A stretch of DNA of 11,971 nucleotides from Desulfobacterales bacterium (GCA_030145595.1 JAQYVG010000094.1:1-11971), one strand, 5' to 3'. Positions 1 through 6,544 are shown, counted from the first letter of the stretch. Numbers and translations: made by a program. Notes: a model not told the origin generated them from the letters alone.

Positions 1-2
1 CC

Positions 3-329
3 TTAACCCTGAACGATATGGGCCGCTGTGAAGAGGCGGTTGAAATTTTAGATCAAATACTGGCAGAGCAAGGCGACAATGCGCATGCCATGGCGGCCAA
101 GGGCCATGCCCTGCTGGGTCTGAAAAAATACGAAGAAAGCCTGCCGTACTTTGATGATGCCCTGGCCCTAAACCCGGATATCGAGGAAGCTCAAGTGTTC
201 AAAGGCATGGCCCTGACCTTTTTGGACAGACACGACGAAGCCATGGAAATCGAAGCTTATAAGACAGCGTTTGCCGAAAGATTCAAGGATGAAATTGACA
301 AACGTCAGCAAGAAAAAGAGCCGGAATAG
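3..329 (+). CDS. TPR-repeat protein, 3' end only (5' truncated by window edge)
   Basis: The reading frame is open from base 3, so the ATG at 18 is probably internal and the true start lies outside the window. The visible ~108 residues contain about three helix-turn-helix units with tetratricopeptide spacing: small residues at the A/G positions (AAKGHALLGLKKYEESLPYF) and a DALALNPD repeat end, which is typical of TPR. TPR arrays bind protein partners, so the likely role is scaffolding; no enzyme domain is visible in this part. The C-terminus is charged (KRQQEKEPE) and ends at a TAG at 327-329. There is no obvious GC-rich terminator after it. The family call is secure; the specific function cannot be told from this fragment. 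Confidence 0.8.
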   Translation, partial: LTLNDMGRCEEAVEILDQILAEQGDNAHAMAAKGHALLGLKKYEESLPYFDDALALNPDIEEAQVFKGMALTFLDRHDEAMEIEAYKTAFAERFKDEIDKRQQEKEPE

Positions 330-424
330 AAGTGATTGGCAAAATAATTTAGGACAAAATAATTATTTCTCAACTTAACACCCCGACTTCCAACATGAAG
401 ATAACCGCTGGGGAGAAAAATAAA

Positions 425-715
425 ATGGAAAGAGATGAGATTATCTTGTTTTTGCGTCAGTTCAAGGAATCAGCCAGTCACAAATACAGCATTAGAAAAA
501 TCGGTTTTTTTGGTTCCGCAGCAAGAGGCAGTATGGATAAAGAGAGCGACGTTGATATTGTAGTGGACCTGGAAGATCCTAACCTTTTCAACTTAATTGG
601 TATCAAGCTGGAATTGGAGGAGCAACTGCACCTACCGGTCGATATAGTCAGATATCATCAAAAGATGAATGAATTTCTCAAGAAAAGAATTGATAAAGAC
701 GCGGTCTATGTATGA
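425..715 (+). CDS. mntA: MntA-like minimal nucleotidyltransferase, antitoxin of a HEPN/MNT pair
   Basis: 96-aa protein of the minimal nucleotidyltransferase (MNT) family. The pol-beta type active-site signature GSX10DXD is intact: G30-S31 and D42-V-D44, with a third acidic residue expected at D73 (PVDIV). Known family role: in HepT/MntA toxin-antitoxin systems the MNT protein transfers AMP from ATP onto a tyrosine of the HEPN toxin and so neutralises it. The start at 425 is preferred over an in-frame ATG at 395 because GGGGAG at 410-415 sits 9 bases upstream of 425 and conserved sequence begins there. The next gene starts inside its last codons (8-base overlap), so the two are translationally coupled. 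The family is sure; in vivo antitoxin action is inferred from the pairing. Confidence 0.88.
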   Translation: MERDEIILFLRQFKESASHKYSIRKIGFFGSAARGSMDKESDVDIVVDLEDPNLFNLIGIKLELEEQLHLPVDIVRYHQKMNEFLKKRIDKDAVYV

Positions 716-1085
716 CAAGGAACTGGCATTAGAGATTTTGTCCCAGATTTATCAGGCGGCGCAAACGATTTTGCAACGCTTTGGACCGATAAAATCGGCC
801 AATGAGTTTACGAAGTCACCTGAAGGTATGGAAAAGCTAGACAGTATCTGCATGCAGTTGATCGTCATAGGCGAGAGCCTGAAAAATTTTGATAAAGTTA
901 CAGACAGATCGCTTTTACAAGTTTATCCGCAGGTTGACTGGAAGAGCGCCAAGGCCCTGAGGGATATCATCTCCCATCATTATTTTAAACTGGACGCAGA
1001 AGCAATATATGAGGTCTGTAGAAACAATATTGACGAACTGGCACGAACCATAGACCAAATGATTAAAGACTTGTCAAGAGTATAG
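708..1085 (+). CDS. hepT: HepT-like HEPN-domain toxin (DUF86 family ribonuclease)
   Basis: 125-aa all-helical HEPN protein. It carries the diagnostic RX4HXY motif at R85-DIIS-H90-H-Y92, near the start of the last third of the protein. R and H form the RNase site in this family, and the tyrosine is the residue AMPylated by the partner MNT antitoxin. The ATG at 708 overlaps the 3' end of the MNT gene by 8 bases. An upstream in-frame ATG at 669 would extend the overlap and add residues unlike the family, so 708 is chosen. Gene order here is antitoxin then toxin. All key residues are present, so the module looks functional. Expected substrate is RNA (tRNA or mRNA reported for relatives); the target here is unknown. 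Confidence 0.88.
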   Translation: MYDKELALEILSQIYQAAQTILQRFGPIKSANEFTKSPEGMEKLDSICMQLIVIGESLKNFDKVTDRSLLQVYPQVDWKSAKALRDIISHHYFKLDAEAIYEVCRNNIDELARTIDQMIKDLSRV

Positions 1086-1128
1086 ACCTGACTCTTTTGA
1101 CTTGTTAAATTAAGAAATAAAATATTTT

Positions 1129-1158
1129 ATCTGTGTATATCTGTGAAAATCTGCGTCC
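1129..1158. repeat. Three tandem 10-nt ATCTG-type units
   Basis: Three consecutive 10-base units begin at 1129, 1139 and 1149: ATCTGTGTAT, ATCTGTGAAA, ATCTGCGTCC. This is a short degenerate tandem repeat in the gap between the HEPN gene and the duplicated-domain gene. From memory, similar 'ATCTGTG' strings occur between genes in many bacteria; function unknown. Confidence 0.6.
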
Positions 1159-1210
1159 TATATAATTGACAGTAATATAAGATTCGAAAAGCACGAAGGA
1201 GAAGATATAA

Positions 1211-1624
1211 ATGAAGGGTGAGTTTTTGACACTGTTTGAGGCTGCAAAAGCTCTGGTAACCTACATTGATAAAGAGTCTGTTTTTGACAAAGCCGCTGCC
1301 GGTGGATGCAGTGGTATGGACTATCATCTATCGGACAAATTTTATGATTTAATTGTAGATAATAGGAAGGCAATAGTCGAGGTTGAAAACGGATTGAACG
1401 CTTCAGATACGGACAGCGAAAATGAGATGCCAACAAGGGAAGGTTGTTTAAGACTGTCTGAGTCTGTGAAAGCGCTGATAACCCACGTTGAAAAAGAGCG
1501 TGCTTTTGATAAAGTCAATGACATGGGATCTGTTGGTATCGAAACCTATCAATCGGACGCGTTTATCGAAATAATTCAAAAGGCTAATAAAGCCGTAGAT
1601 GAAGTTGCAAACGGATTGTCGTAA
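1211..1624 (+). CDS. Unrecognised 137-aa protein made of two copies of a ~61-aa unit
   Basis: No family is recognised. The protein is an internal duplication: residues ~3-63 and ~76-136 align end to end. Shared positions include KAL(V/I)T(Y/H), the FDK core, an SD(K/A)F segment and the closing (V/A)xEVxNGL. A linker rich in Asp/Glu/Ser/Thr (about residues 64-75) joins the copies. Each unit is predicted mostly helical and acidic, with no signal peptide or membrane segment, so a cytoplasmic protein is likely. The start at 1211 is supported by AAGGAG at 1196-1201. Copy 1 has a Gly/Cys-containing loop (AAAGGCSGM) where copy 2 has VNDMGSVG, so the copies have diverged for some time. It is probably expressed alone; no partner is obvious. 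Confidence 0.72.
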   Translation: MKGEFLTLFEAAKALVTYIDKESVFDKAAAGGCSGMDYHLSDKFYDLIVDNRKAIVEVENGLNASDTDSENEMPTREGCLRLSESVKALITHVEKERAFDKVNDMGSVGIETYQSDAFIEIIQKANKAVDEVANGLS

Positions 1625-1626
1625 CG

Positions 1627-1682
1627 GTTAGCCCGTTTGCCGGTTTTCATTAATAAACGGGCCAACCGGCAAACGGGCTAAC
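1627..1682. repeat. Perfect 19-bp inverted repeat; possible terminator or intergenic repeat
   Basis: The left arm at 1627-1645 (GTTAGCCCGTTTGCCGGTT) is the exact reverse complement of 1664-1682, with an 18-base loop. Related strings continue past the right arm (GGGCCAACCGTTT to about 1695), so it resembles a built-up GTTAGCCCG/GTTGGCCCG intergenic repeat. It begins two bases after the stop of the upstream gene, so it could also end that transcript, but there is no clean T-run directly after the stem. Confidence 0.8.
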
Positions 1683-1774
1683 GGGCCAACCGTTTCAGTA
1701 TATGAAAAAAACCATTTGAATAATATAGTATAGTATCTTAACGGTATTATGAAAACCAATGTTAGGGAGCACAT

Positions 1775-2014
1775 ATGGCCATAAATGAAATCAGTTACGA
1801 AGAGTATATGAAAAAGATCGACGAGCTTGAGAAACGCTATTTGTCCGATGAAAAAGGGTTTCCTCCGGGCGCCAAGGAAAAAGGATTGGAGATTTGCGCA
1901 AAATTCCGTCGCGAGGTGGCAGAGAAAGGTCCTGAAAACTTTGAATATGTTATTGACACGTTGTATGGGCTGCCGATGCACAAGCCAATAAAACCCGAAG
2001 AAAAAGAGGAATAA
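1775..2014 (+). CDS. Small charged hypothetical protein, 79 aa
   Basis: No family recognised. The N-terminal half is a charged amphipathic helix (EEYMKKIDELEKRYLSDE), followed by a Gly-Pro turn (GFPPGAKEKG), a second helix (EICAKFRREVAEKG) and a Lys/Glu/Pro-rich tail (KPIKPEEKEE). There is no membrane segment or signal peptide, and one Cys (in EICAKF). A good ribosome binding site, AGGGAG at 1764-1769, lies 5 bases before the ATG. That, together with the absence of a competing frame of similar quality, is the main reason to call it a gene. It is followed 51 bases later by another small gene on the same strand. Confidence 0.65.
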   Translation: MAINEISYEEYMKKIDELEKRYLSDEKGFPPGAKEKGLEICAKFRREVAEKGPENFEYVIDTLYGLPMHKPIKPEEKEE

Positions 2015-2065
2015 TATCCATCCTCATATTCGAGCCACTATAAAAAGGTTCTTTCACAACAAATC

Positions 2066-2245
2066 ATGAAAAAAGAAGACATTCAATATGTTGACTGTGC
2101 CCACTGTGGGGTCAGGGTGCGGAAAGAGGAAGCGGTTGACTACAAACATAACCTCCTTTACGCTGAGCACTACCACTGCCGGGAATGTGATCCTAAAGGT
2201 GTTTGGGATTGTGTGAGTCATCACGTGGATATGGACGTACATTGA
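2066..2245 (+). CDS. Small zinc-ribbon-like protein, 59 aa (CxxC...CxxC)
   Basis: The frame runs from an ATG at 2066 to a TGA at 2243-2245. It encodes two Cys pairs with metal-knuckle spacing: C11-AH-C14 near the start (DCAHCGVRV) and C38-RE-C41 (HYHCRECDP), 23 residues apart, as in small zinc ribbons. It also has a His-rich surrounding (H28, H35, H37, H52, H53). Expected role is Zn binding in a small adaptor or nucleic-acid-binding protein; nothing more specific can be said. There is no strong Shine-Dalgarno directly upstream (AAAAGG at about 2043-2047 is too far), which lowers confidence. It is too short to be caught by many gene callers. Confidence 0.6.
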   Translation: MKKEDIQYVDCAHCGVRVRKEEAVDYKHNLLYAEHYHCRECDPKGVWDCVSHHVDMDVH

Positions 2246-2326
2246 CCTATTCCACTTTGGGCCTATCAAAGGTTCTTTGTCCGACATCGACAATTTGGCA
2301 TAAAATTAATATTTTATAAGGTCAAC

Positions 2327-2474
2327 AAATCCGAATATCTAAATCCGAAACAATATCAAAATCCTAATTTTCAAAATTTAAACAAAAGCAGAATATTCGA
2401 CAGTTTTTGTTTTGGTCATTGGTATTTTGGTCATTAGTATTTGTTTCGAGTTTCGATATTCGAATTTCGGATTT
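2327..2474. repeat. AT-rich palindromic intergenic repeat with ATATCTAAATCCGAA-type arms
   Basis: The left arm at about 2327-2353 contains CCGAATATCTAAATCCGAAA. The right arm at about 2439-2474 contains TTTCGATATTCGAATTTCGG and is an imperfect reverse complement of the left arm. Between them, at 2410-2439, are two tandem 15-base units (TTTTGGTCATTGGTA and TTTTGGTCATTAGTA). The element fills most of the 289-base gap between the zinc-ribbon gene and the 3' end of the JAB gene; nothing else is visible there. No transposase is linked. It could be a MITE-like or extended-palindrome repeat. Confidence 0.6.
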
Positions 2475-2534
2475 CATCTGCCCCTTTAAGACAGGACAAT
2501 ACAATCTTTACGAATACTCTTTATTTTTAACGAG

Positions 2535-3335
2535 TTACATGCGTTCGATCAATTCCGGTGGCGGATCGGTGTGGGGCTTTATCTTTTGCTTTACCTCATC
2601 TCTTAACGTGTTGATATCAATTTGTGTAATAGATCTGCCCGTATCTACAAACTCAATCTGCGCTGGGATGCTGCTTGCTGTCGAATGGCCTGAGAGAACG
2701 CCCCGTTCCCGACAGTGGATTTCCTGCTCGTGCCAGCCCCCATCACCGATGACAATGCTGTAGCAGAAACTGCCGTAGACGGTTTCCATTATTCTGGCTT
2801 CGGTAATCGGCCCATCGGTTATCAGGCAAACGCTCCCTTTTTCCATATCCTTTTCCTCAAACCGATCTTTTTCCAATAAAACCAGATCCTGGACGGCAAC
2901 CTCTTTTTTGGACAGCGGCTTTCTGGTGCGCGGGGCAACAAAATCTAATACAATAAGGTGATTTTGCTCATCAGTGTGTGAAAAGTGCTTATAATTCAAG
3001 GCGCCGTGAGAATGAATCCATCCATTGATAATCAGTTCTTTTTGCAATGATTCCTGAAATTGAGCGATTCTTTCAGAACCCAAGGCGGTATAGTCTTGAA
3101 GGTTCAGATCATTTTGCGGCAATCCAATATCTATGATCAGTTCAGGGTGGTCTTCGTTCGCCAGCGTGAACCCATACCATTCAAAGCTTTCTTTGAAAGT
3201 CATCTTGACAAGTTCGCTGATTTTAAATGCCTTTTCCCTGGCATACTCTGCCAATAATATGTGTTGGGGCAGGCTTCCCAAGATTATTTCAAGCGGTTTG
3301 GGTCGTTTAAGCTGTGAAAGGTTTTTGAATCTCAT
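2535..3335 (-). CDS. JAB/JAMM-type metalloprotease (deubiquitinase-like)
   Basis: 266 aa. The core holds a JAMM-like zinc signature: H108-S-H110, then S119 and D122 (WIHSHGALNYKHFSHTD), with E52 (FEWYGF) or E49 as the candidate catalytic glutamate. Family role: MPN+/JAMM enzymes cut isopeptide bonds or C-terminal extensions of ubiquitin-like proteins. The gap between H110 and S119 is 8 residues; in the canonical HxHPx6SxxD it is 7, and the Pro is missing, so the fit is good but not textbook. Residues ~160-266 form an extension without a recognised domain. The start at 3335 is chosen because ATG and the upstream TGA stop overlap as ATGA (3332-3335), indicating translational coupling to the ClpX-like ATPase. 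A longer frame to 3401 lies inside that gene. It is the last gene of the minus-strand array. Confidence 0.75.
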   Translation of the reverse strand: MRFKNLSQLKRPKPLEIILGSLPQHILLAEYAREKAFKISELVKMTFKESFEWYGFTLANEDHPELIIDIGLPQNDLNLQDYTALGSERIAQFQESLQKELIINGWIHSHGALNYKHFSHTDEQNHLIVLDFVAPRTRKPLSKKEVAVQDLVLLEKDRFEEKDMEKGSVCLITDGPITEARIMETVYGSFCYSIVIGDGGWHEQEIHCRERGVLSGHSTASSIPAQIEFVDTGRSITQIDINTLRDEVKQKIKPHTDPPPELIERM

Positions 3336-4435
3336 CCCAATTTTTCCTTGACATAATGTTGATCCACTTCGAAGGTGCCGGTGTAAGTGCCGGGCAGGCA
3401 ATACATGTCTTCTAAAAGCACACGGTGGAGTACGCTTACCAGGCCCCGGGCTCCGGTTCCTTCCTGTTCGGCGCGCTTAGCAACTTGAGTTAAGGCATCA
3501 TCGGTGAATTCAAGGTCAATGCCCCAGGCTAAAAGATCGTTCCTAAACGCCAGCAAGGCGCTCCCCTCGCTTTTGGTCATGATGTCTTTTAAGTCCTGAG
3601 TGGTCAGTTGATCATATACCACTCTTACAGGGAAGCGTCCCACGAGTTGCCGTTCCATACCAAAGGAAACCAGATCATCTGCCATCAGAAAATGGCGCCA
3701 ATTGCCTTCAAGACCCTGTCTGGCCATACGGTTTTTGACGATGCCGTCAAGATTTTCAAAAGCCCCTCCGGCAATGAACAGCACGTGCTTGGTCGACAGG
3801 GATATTCTTTCCTTGCCGATGTGCAGGGTGTTTTCGGATCCATCGACCATATGTAAAAGCCCTTTTTGCACACCGCGGCCGGACACGTCTTTATAAGCGA
3901 TGGTTTCAGTTGCAATCTTGTCTATCTCATCAAAATAGACGATGCCCATCTGGGCTACATTCGGGTTGCCGCCGGCTGACAAAAGCAAGTCAACCAGTAT
4001 ATCAGTGGCATTCTGTCCAACGTAGCCGACTTCGCTAAACTTGGTCATGTCTTCATGCACAAAGGATACACCTACCAGGTTTGACGCTGTTTCGCCGGTG
4101 AACGTTTTGCCGCACCCGGTGGGCCCGATGATCATAATGTTGGCCTTGGGAGTTATAGTATTACGCAGGGCAATATCAATGTCCCCGCGGCTTGCAGCCA
4201 TGCCTTTTTTAAGTGCCTGACCCAGCCTGCGGTAGTGAAAAGCAATGGCCGTACACATAATTTTTTTCCCCTGTTCCTGTCCGATTATGAAGCGGTCCAT
4301 ATCTGCTTTAAGATCAGCAGGAGTTTTGTCAAACTCGATAATCTCCTGAATCGCCGCATTTTCCTGATTTTCTCTTAGCTGGGTGATTTTTTCTTTTATA
4401 CGCTGTTCTTTTAGCTTTGATATTCCGTCATCCAT
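3332..4435 (-). CDS. ClpX-like AAA+ unfoldase lacking zinc-binding domain and IGF loop
   Basis: 367-aa AAA+ ATPase closest to ClpX. Walker A is at 104-111 (GPTGCGKT) and Walker B at 166-170 (VYFDE). The pore-1 loop GYVG is at 137-140, an arginine finger is in VGRFPV (R267), and sensor II is in GTGAR (R330), followed by the ClpX small domain. The usual ~60-residue N-terminal zinc-binding domain is absent, replaced by a charged helix (1-35). Where ClpX carries the ClpP-docking IGF tripeptide, this protein has QGLEGNWRHF (240-249), so docking to ClpP is doubtful. Likely an ATP-driven protein unfoldase or remodeller. It is translationally coupled to the JAMM protease gene, which suggests the two act on the same substrates. 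The start at 4435 has CAGGA shortly upstream. Confidence 0.9.
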   Translation of the reverse strand: MDDGISKLKEQRIKEKITQLRENQENAAIQEIIEFDKTPADLKADMDRFIIGQEQGKKIMCTAIAFHYRRLGQALKKGMAASRGDIDIALRNTITPKANIMIIGPTGCGKTFTGETASNLVGVSFVHEDMTKFSEVGYVGQNATDILVDLLLSAGGNPNVAQMGIVYFDEIDKIATETIAYKDVSGRGVQKGLLHMVDGSENTLHIGKERISLSTKHVLFIAGGAFENLDGIVKNRMARQGLEGNWRHFLMADDLVSFGMERQLVGRFPVRVVYDQLTTQDLKDIMTKSEGSALLAFRNDLLAWGIDLEFTDDALTQVAKRAEQEGTGARGLVSVLHRVLLEDMYCLPGTYTGTFEVDQHYVKEKLG

Positions 4436-4512
4436 TGTTCCTGCTTTTCAATTTTTAGGTTTTTTTGAGCAAAAAAAAGTTTTAGTCGGATAAATCAGTG
4501 CCCTCAATCACT

Positions 4513-4637
4513 GAGCGGCCAAAGGCCTTGAGGAGCGTCGCTTTGTGACTTGAGGAGCGGACTGACGTCCTTTAGGGTAAAAATTGACCCTCAAGCGCAG
4601 CGCTCCTCGAACGTAGTGCTCTTCAAGCGCAGCGCTC
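4513..4637. repeat. Palindromic GAGCGC-unit array, copy 1
   Basis: The left half is made of GAGC...TTGAG units, each with its own small hairpin: GGCC-AAA-GGCC, GTC...GAC, and GGAC-TGAC-GTCC. The right half, from about 4590, has three exact 16-base units in the opposite sense (TCAAGCGCAGCGCTC-type). The halves pair to form a large imperfect palindrome around an AT-rich centre (TTTAGGGTAAAAATTGACCC). It overlaps the stop codon of the 143-aa gene at 4636-4638. The same family recurs at 6421-6544. Confidence 0.75.
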
Positions 4638-5067
4638 ATATTTCCCGGTTTGCTTTCGCGTACTCATGCAAAAACAGAGTTTCAAAATGATATCGCATCA
4701 ATTTCTGATTAGTTAACGAAGGGTTAAGGCAATATAAAGGTCCGCACAAAAGGATCTCCGCGGGTGAATTTGCAAACTTAAGATATGCATTGTCAACTTT
4801 ACCTATTATCGACATGGTTAGGGAATACTCATCTTTAGTTGCCAGGGAAAATAAAGAGTTTTCCATGGACGTTTTCAGCCTGACACGGGTAAATTTCAAA
4901 TTGTCTCCGGACAGATCAACCTCAACGTTATCGAGAACGCTCAGAAAATTCTCTTTAAGGTCATACTCTCTTACAAGGCTGCAAATTTGATTAAAGACAT
5001 CCCGCTTTAAGGGCTTCTTTTTCCGTTGTTGGGCACGTTCGTTTCTTATGTGTTGCAGAAAAGTCAT
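4636..5067 (-). CDS. Unrecognised 143-aa protein in the E1/JAB/ClpX gene array
   Basis: No family recognised. The N-terminus (1-22) is strongly basic and helical (RNERAQQRKKKPLKR), which could bind nucleic acid or an acidic partner. Residues ~45-115 look beta-rich (VEVDLSGDNLKFTRVRLKTS, then SLTMSIIGKVDNAYLKF), and the end is a helix (FETLFLHEYAKA). Cysteines are C29, C108 and C113 (LLCGPLYCLNP); the last two lie in a conserved-looking turn. A size near 140 aa with one candidate Cys is compatible with an E2-type carrier, but no E2 motif is recognisable, so this is only a possibility. The Shine-Dalgarno is weak. The TGA stop lies inside the palindromic array of copy 1. It sits between the 372-aa gene and the ClpX-like gene. 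Confidence 0.68.
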   Translation of the reverse strand: MTFLQHIRNERAQQRKKKPLKRDVFNQICSLVREYDLKENFLSVLDNVEVDLSGDNLKFTRVRLKTSMENSLFSLATKDEYSLTMSIIGKVDNAYLKFANSPAEILLCGPLYCLNPSLTNQKLMRYHFETLFLHEYAKANREI

Positions 5068-5114
5068 TTTATCTTTTACTAACCCGGATATGCTGGAATT
5101 AAAAGAAATTATTT

Positions 5115-5186
5115 ATCACGAAAACACGAAAATACGAAAACACGAAAAAAGATTATTAACATTTCGTATTTTCGTGCTTTCGTGAT
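5115..5186. repeat. ATCACGAAA-type inverted repeat (hairpin), copy 1
   Basis: The left arm at 5115-5139 (starting ATCACGAAAACACGAAAATA) pairs with the right arm at 5162-5186 (ending GTGCTTTCGTGAT) with about one mismatch over 25 bases, and a loop of ~22 bases. The arms are themselves built from short CACGAAAA/TACGAAAA tandem units. The element lies between the 372-aa and 143-aa genes. A relative occurs at 8491-8589. Confidence 0.8.
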
Positions 5187-5214
5187 TGCTTTTATTCTTT
5201 TTGCAATATTGGCC

Positions 5215-6333
5215 TCAAATGCGGTAGTCTTCAAAGTCTATTGTAGGTATATACACCCATGTGCGCTCCAGGGTGTGATAACCGTTGCGACGTCGGGCAT
5301 CGTAACCATAACGCAATGCCGTGAGGCCCTCTTCCAGGATCCGGATGGCATTTTCTGCTGTAAATTCATTGGGTGGTACGAAATGTTTCATACAGATTTC
5401 TTGCCCTGATTTGTGACGGAGCAAAAATGGGTGTTTGTACTTTTCCATGACAAAAGGCCTGTAAGGCGTATAAGTTGAAACCGCTACCCGGCAGTCCGGA
5501 AATAAATAGCCGCGCGCGGAATAATCTTTAAGGACGTACTCTCCGATGCGTTTATATACATAGTATTCTCCCTTATAGGCGATTTTTCTGGTAAAGCCGA
5601 ATCCATCTATCTCCATGGAGCCCGTATCTGCTATATAAAGCAGTGTTGCAGCATGCTCCGGTTTTGCCTGCCTGAATTGCAGGCGTATTTGCAGCGCCTT
5701 TGTTAGACGATCATGCTCATGCGCTAAAATTTTTGCATGGACGGCTTCATGGAACCAGTCGCGCAGCTGGTGAGCTGAGAGCAGTCCATTTACGGGAGGC
5801 TTGAAAATCGGCTTTTGATTTTCCAGCCCCTTAAGGAGTGCCTTTAGATGTTCCACATTGCGAAATGTTTTTGCCTCTTTATAATATTTTGCGGGGATAT
5901 CGATCGTTGCACCAACAAGGTCCAGGATTTCCTCATCCGTCAACTTATTGCGCTGCAACCCTCTGTTTTTCCTGATAAAATAAGGCATTACCTGGAAAAG
6001 AATTGTTTTAAGCGTATCATCTAATAAAATACCTTCGACTTCGCGTGTAAGCTGATATTTTCTTAAGAATTCTTTTCGGCGGCGCTTATAATCATAGGCG
6101 TTGATTACTTCGTAATTTTCTAAAACAGAGTGTATGCTGAGCGCTTTTACGAAATGTTTGTCCTGATGCGTAATAATTGTTTTTGATACCGGATGTCCGG
6201 GATTTTCCGTGGGTCTTCCCGGTCGCAACAAGGCTTGAACCTCTTTTTCTATTTCCGGATCGAGCAAAAGAGGCAGGTATATGAAGTCTGACTCCACTAA
6301 AAATTCCATATCAGAATTCAATAGTTGCCACAT
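5215..6333 (-). CDS. Unrecognised 372-aa protein with HExxH-type motif
   Basis: No family recognised. The length and soluble composition suggest a cytoplasmic multi-domain protein. A helix at about 188-216 carries H195-E-A-V-H199 followed by AKILA-H205-E (WFHEAVHAKILAHEHDRL). This matches HExxHxxxxxH spacing as in metzincins but lacks their Gly; a Met-containing turn (TGSMEID) follows at 237-243. The motif could mean a zinc peptidase or be a chance match in a His-rich helix. Upstream, ~80-130 is basic and helical (YDYKRRRKEFLRKYQ); the C-terminal half is rich in Tyr and Arg (YGYDARRRNGYHTLERTWVY). Cysteines are C281 and C314. AGAGGG 8 bases before the ATG at 6333 supports the start. It lies inside the E1/JAB array, flanked by repeats on both sides. 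Confidence 0.75.
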   Translation of the reverse strand: MWQLLNSDMEFLVESDFIYLPLLLDPEIEKEVQALLRPGRPTENPGHPVSKTIITHQDKHFVKALSIHSVLENYEVINAYDYKRRRKEFLRKYQLTREVEGILLDDTLKTILFQVMPYFIRKNRGLQRNKLTDEEILDLVGATIDIPAKYYKEAKTFRNVEHLKALLKGLENQKPIFKPPVNGLLSAHQLRDWFHEAVHAKILAHEHDRLTKALQIRLQFRQAKPEHAATLLYIADTGSMEIDGFGFTRKIAYKGEYYVYKRIGEYVLKDYSARGYLFPDCRVAVSTYTPYRPFVMEKYKHPFLLRHKSGQEICMKHFVPPNEFTAENAIRILEEGLTALRYGYDARRRNGYHTLERTWVYIPTIDFEDYRI

Positions 6334-6420
6334 TAATCAATCCCTCTCGACGATCAACTCAAATATTCACAAACTATATTCAAAGCGGTTCCGTTTTTAG
6401 TTTTACGATCTTTGATTGAT

Positions 6421-6544
6421 GAGCGCTGCGCTTGAGGAGCACTTCGTTTAAGGAGCGGCCTGTCGGCCTTTAGGGGTATTATAAAAGCTTTTTTCCTTCA
6501 AGCGAAGCGATCCTCAAGCGAAGCGCTCCTAAAGCGTAGCGCTC
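6421..6544. repeat. Palindromic GAGCGC-unit array, copy 2
   Basis: The left half has units GAGCGCTGCGCTTGAG, GAGCACTTCGTTTAAG and GAGCGGCCTGTCGGCCTTTAG; the last holds a GGCC-TGTC-GGCC hairpin. The right half, from about 6497, has three tandem 16-base units (TTCAAGCGAAGCGATC, CTCAAGCGAAGCGCTC, CTAAAGCGTAGCGCTC). The centre is AT-rich and includes AAAAGCTTTTTT. Same family as 4513-4637; the two copies flank the 372-aa and 143-aa genes. Confidence 0.75.

Noticed and set aside
1158..1436. 92-aa minus-strand open frame (and a shorter one at 1127-1327)
   Set aside because: They are antisense to the duplicated-unit protein and lack a ribosome binding site or recognisable domain.
2407..2763. 118-aa plus-strand open frame
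   Set aside because: It runs across the intergenic repeat and antisense to the end of the JAB gene; composition is low-complexity (FWSLVFWSLVF) with no family signal.
4441..4480. T- and A-rich stretch after position 4441 as a terminator
   Set aside because: TTTTTTGAGCAAAAAA is a weak A/T hairpin upstream of the ClpX-like start, not a GC-rich stem with a T-run in the right direction.
4588..4637. Three 16-nt tandem units that could suggest a CRISPR array
   Set aside because: The units abut with no spacers, are too short, and there are no cas genes; they are part of a palindromic repeat.
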